Positions 63,697 to 64,000 of a stretch of 64,000 nucleotides of DNA are shown one piece after another; the stretch's first letter is position 1, and every line of letters begins with the position of its first letter. The notes beneath the pieces are model-generated. The model ran no database searches. It saw only the letters and a list, made by a program, of their open reading frames with translations, and was not told where the DNA came from. The translations under genes and the position numbers were made by a program. Source of the DNA: Physella acuta (taxonomy: Eukaryota > Mollusca > Gastropoda > Physidae); NCBI RefSeq assembly GCF_028476545.1, contig NW_026732717.1, positions 62,001-126,000 on the forward strand. The letters are read 5' to 3'.

Positions 63697-63842
63697 ATTA
63701 ATGGCACGGCTTAAGTTCAAACGTGTGCTCCTTGCCAGATAATCCGGGTTTGTTCTATTTTTAAGTTTCGTTTATGTCGTAATGTATGTAACTTGTATTT
63801 CAAAGTCCACACCCCATCTCCGACATCGGTATCCTATATATT

Positions 63843-64000
63843 TACCCCACAGCTCTACCCCCACATCTCTACCCCCACACCCCCACCTCACATCTCTACC
63901 CCCACACCCCCACCTCACATCTCTACCCCCACATGGTATCCTACAAATTTACCCCACACGCCACCCCACATCTCTACCCCCACATCTCTACCCCCACATC
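63843..64000. repeat. C-rich minisatellite running off the window
   Basis: Repeats of ACATCTCTACCCCC and ACCCCCACCTC; the array continues past the right edge. Confidence 0.9.

Overview
This is animal nuclear DNA, AT-rich and almost gene-free, with no operons and no bacterial signals. Three things point to an invertebrate with a large repetitive genome, and a gastropod or other mollusc is my best guess at modest confidence: the mix of hAT miniature elements, a Helitron, a tRNA-Ser-derived SINE and a Ty3/Gypsy element; long (TA)n tracts; and dozens of unrelated minisatellites. I found no host protein-coding gene I would defend. Most long open frames are by-products of tandem repeats whose period suits the reading frame, or of (TA)n.

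Layout. Positions 1-24,964 are a run of minisatellites (units of 12 to 42 bp, several with higher-order periods) separated by featureless spacers. Four hAT-type insertions or their relics and a pair of tRNA-Ser-derived SINEs are scattered through it. Positions 24,965-37,278 and 44,573-59,383 are two copies of one segment in direct orientation, a few percent diverged by eye. They differ mainly in array lengths and in elements found only in copy 2. Between them lies a broken LTR retrotransposon of the Ty3/Gypsy order (37,375-44,550, minus strand) with the domain order gag-protease-integrase-reverse transcriptase, as in Gmr1-like elements. Its primer binding site matches tRNA-Pro, and its LTR carries a 2.45-kb hAT element that itself carries a smaller hAT element.

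Copy 2 also holds a 3.6-kb foldback-type element (49,359-52,975). Its ~450-bp inverted arms are built from ~20-bp subrepeats and it is flanked by 8-bp duplications. Inside it are three further insertions, one of them carrying a fourth. Copy 2 also holds a 789-bp nonautonomous Helitron (57,232-58,020). Positions 59,384-64,000 hold a 16-bp minisatellite, a repeat split by a hAT-type element and another member of the main hAT family.

How the parts relate: the window reads as a layered insertion history that can be dated relatively from 8-bp target duplications, nested insertions and the two-copy segment. The segment pair also allows before/after comparison of microsatellite and minisatellite growth. 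The duplication could be a real tandem duplication or two haplotypes placed end to end by the assembler; sequence alone does not decide.
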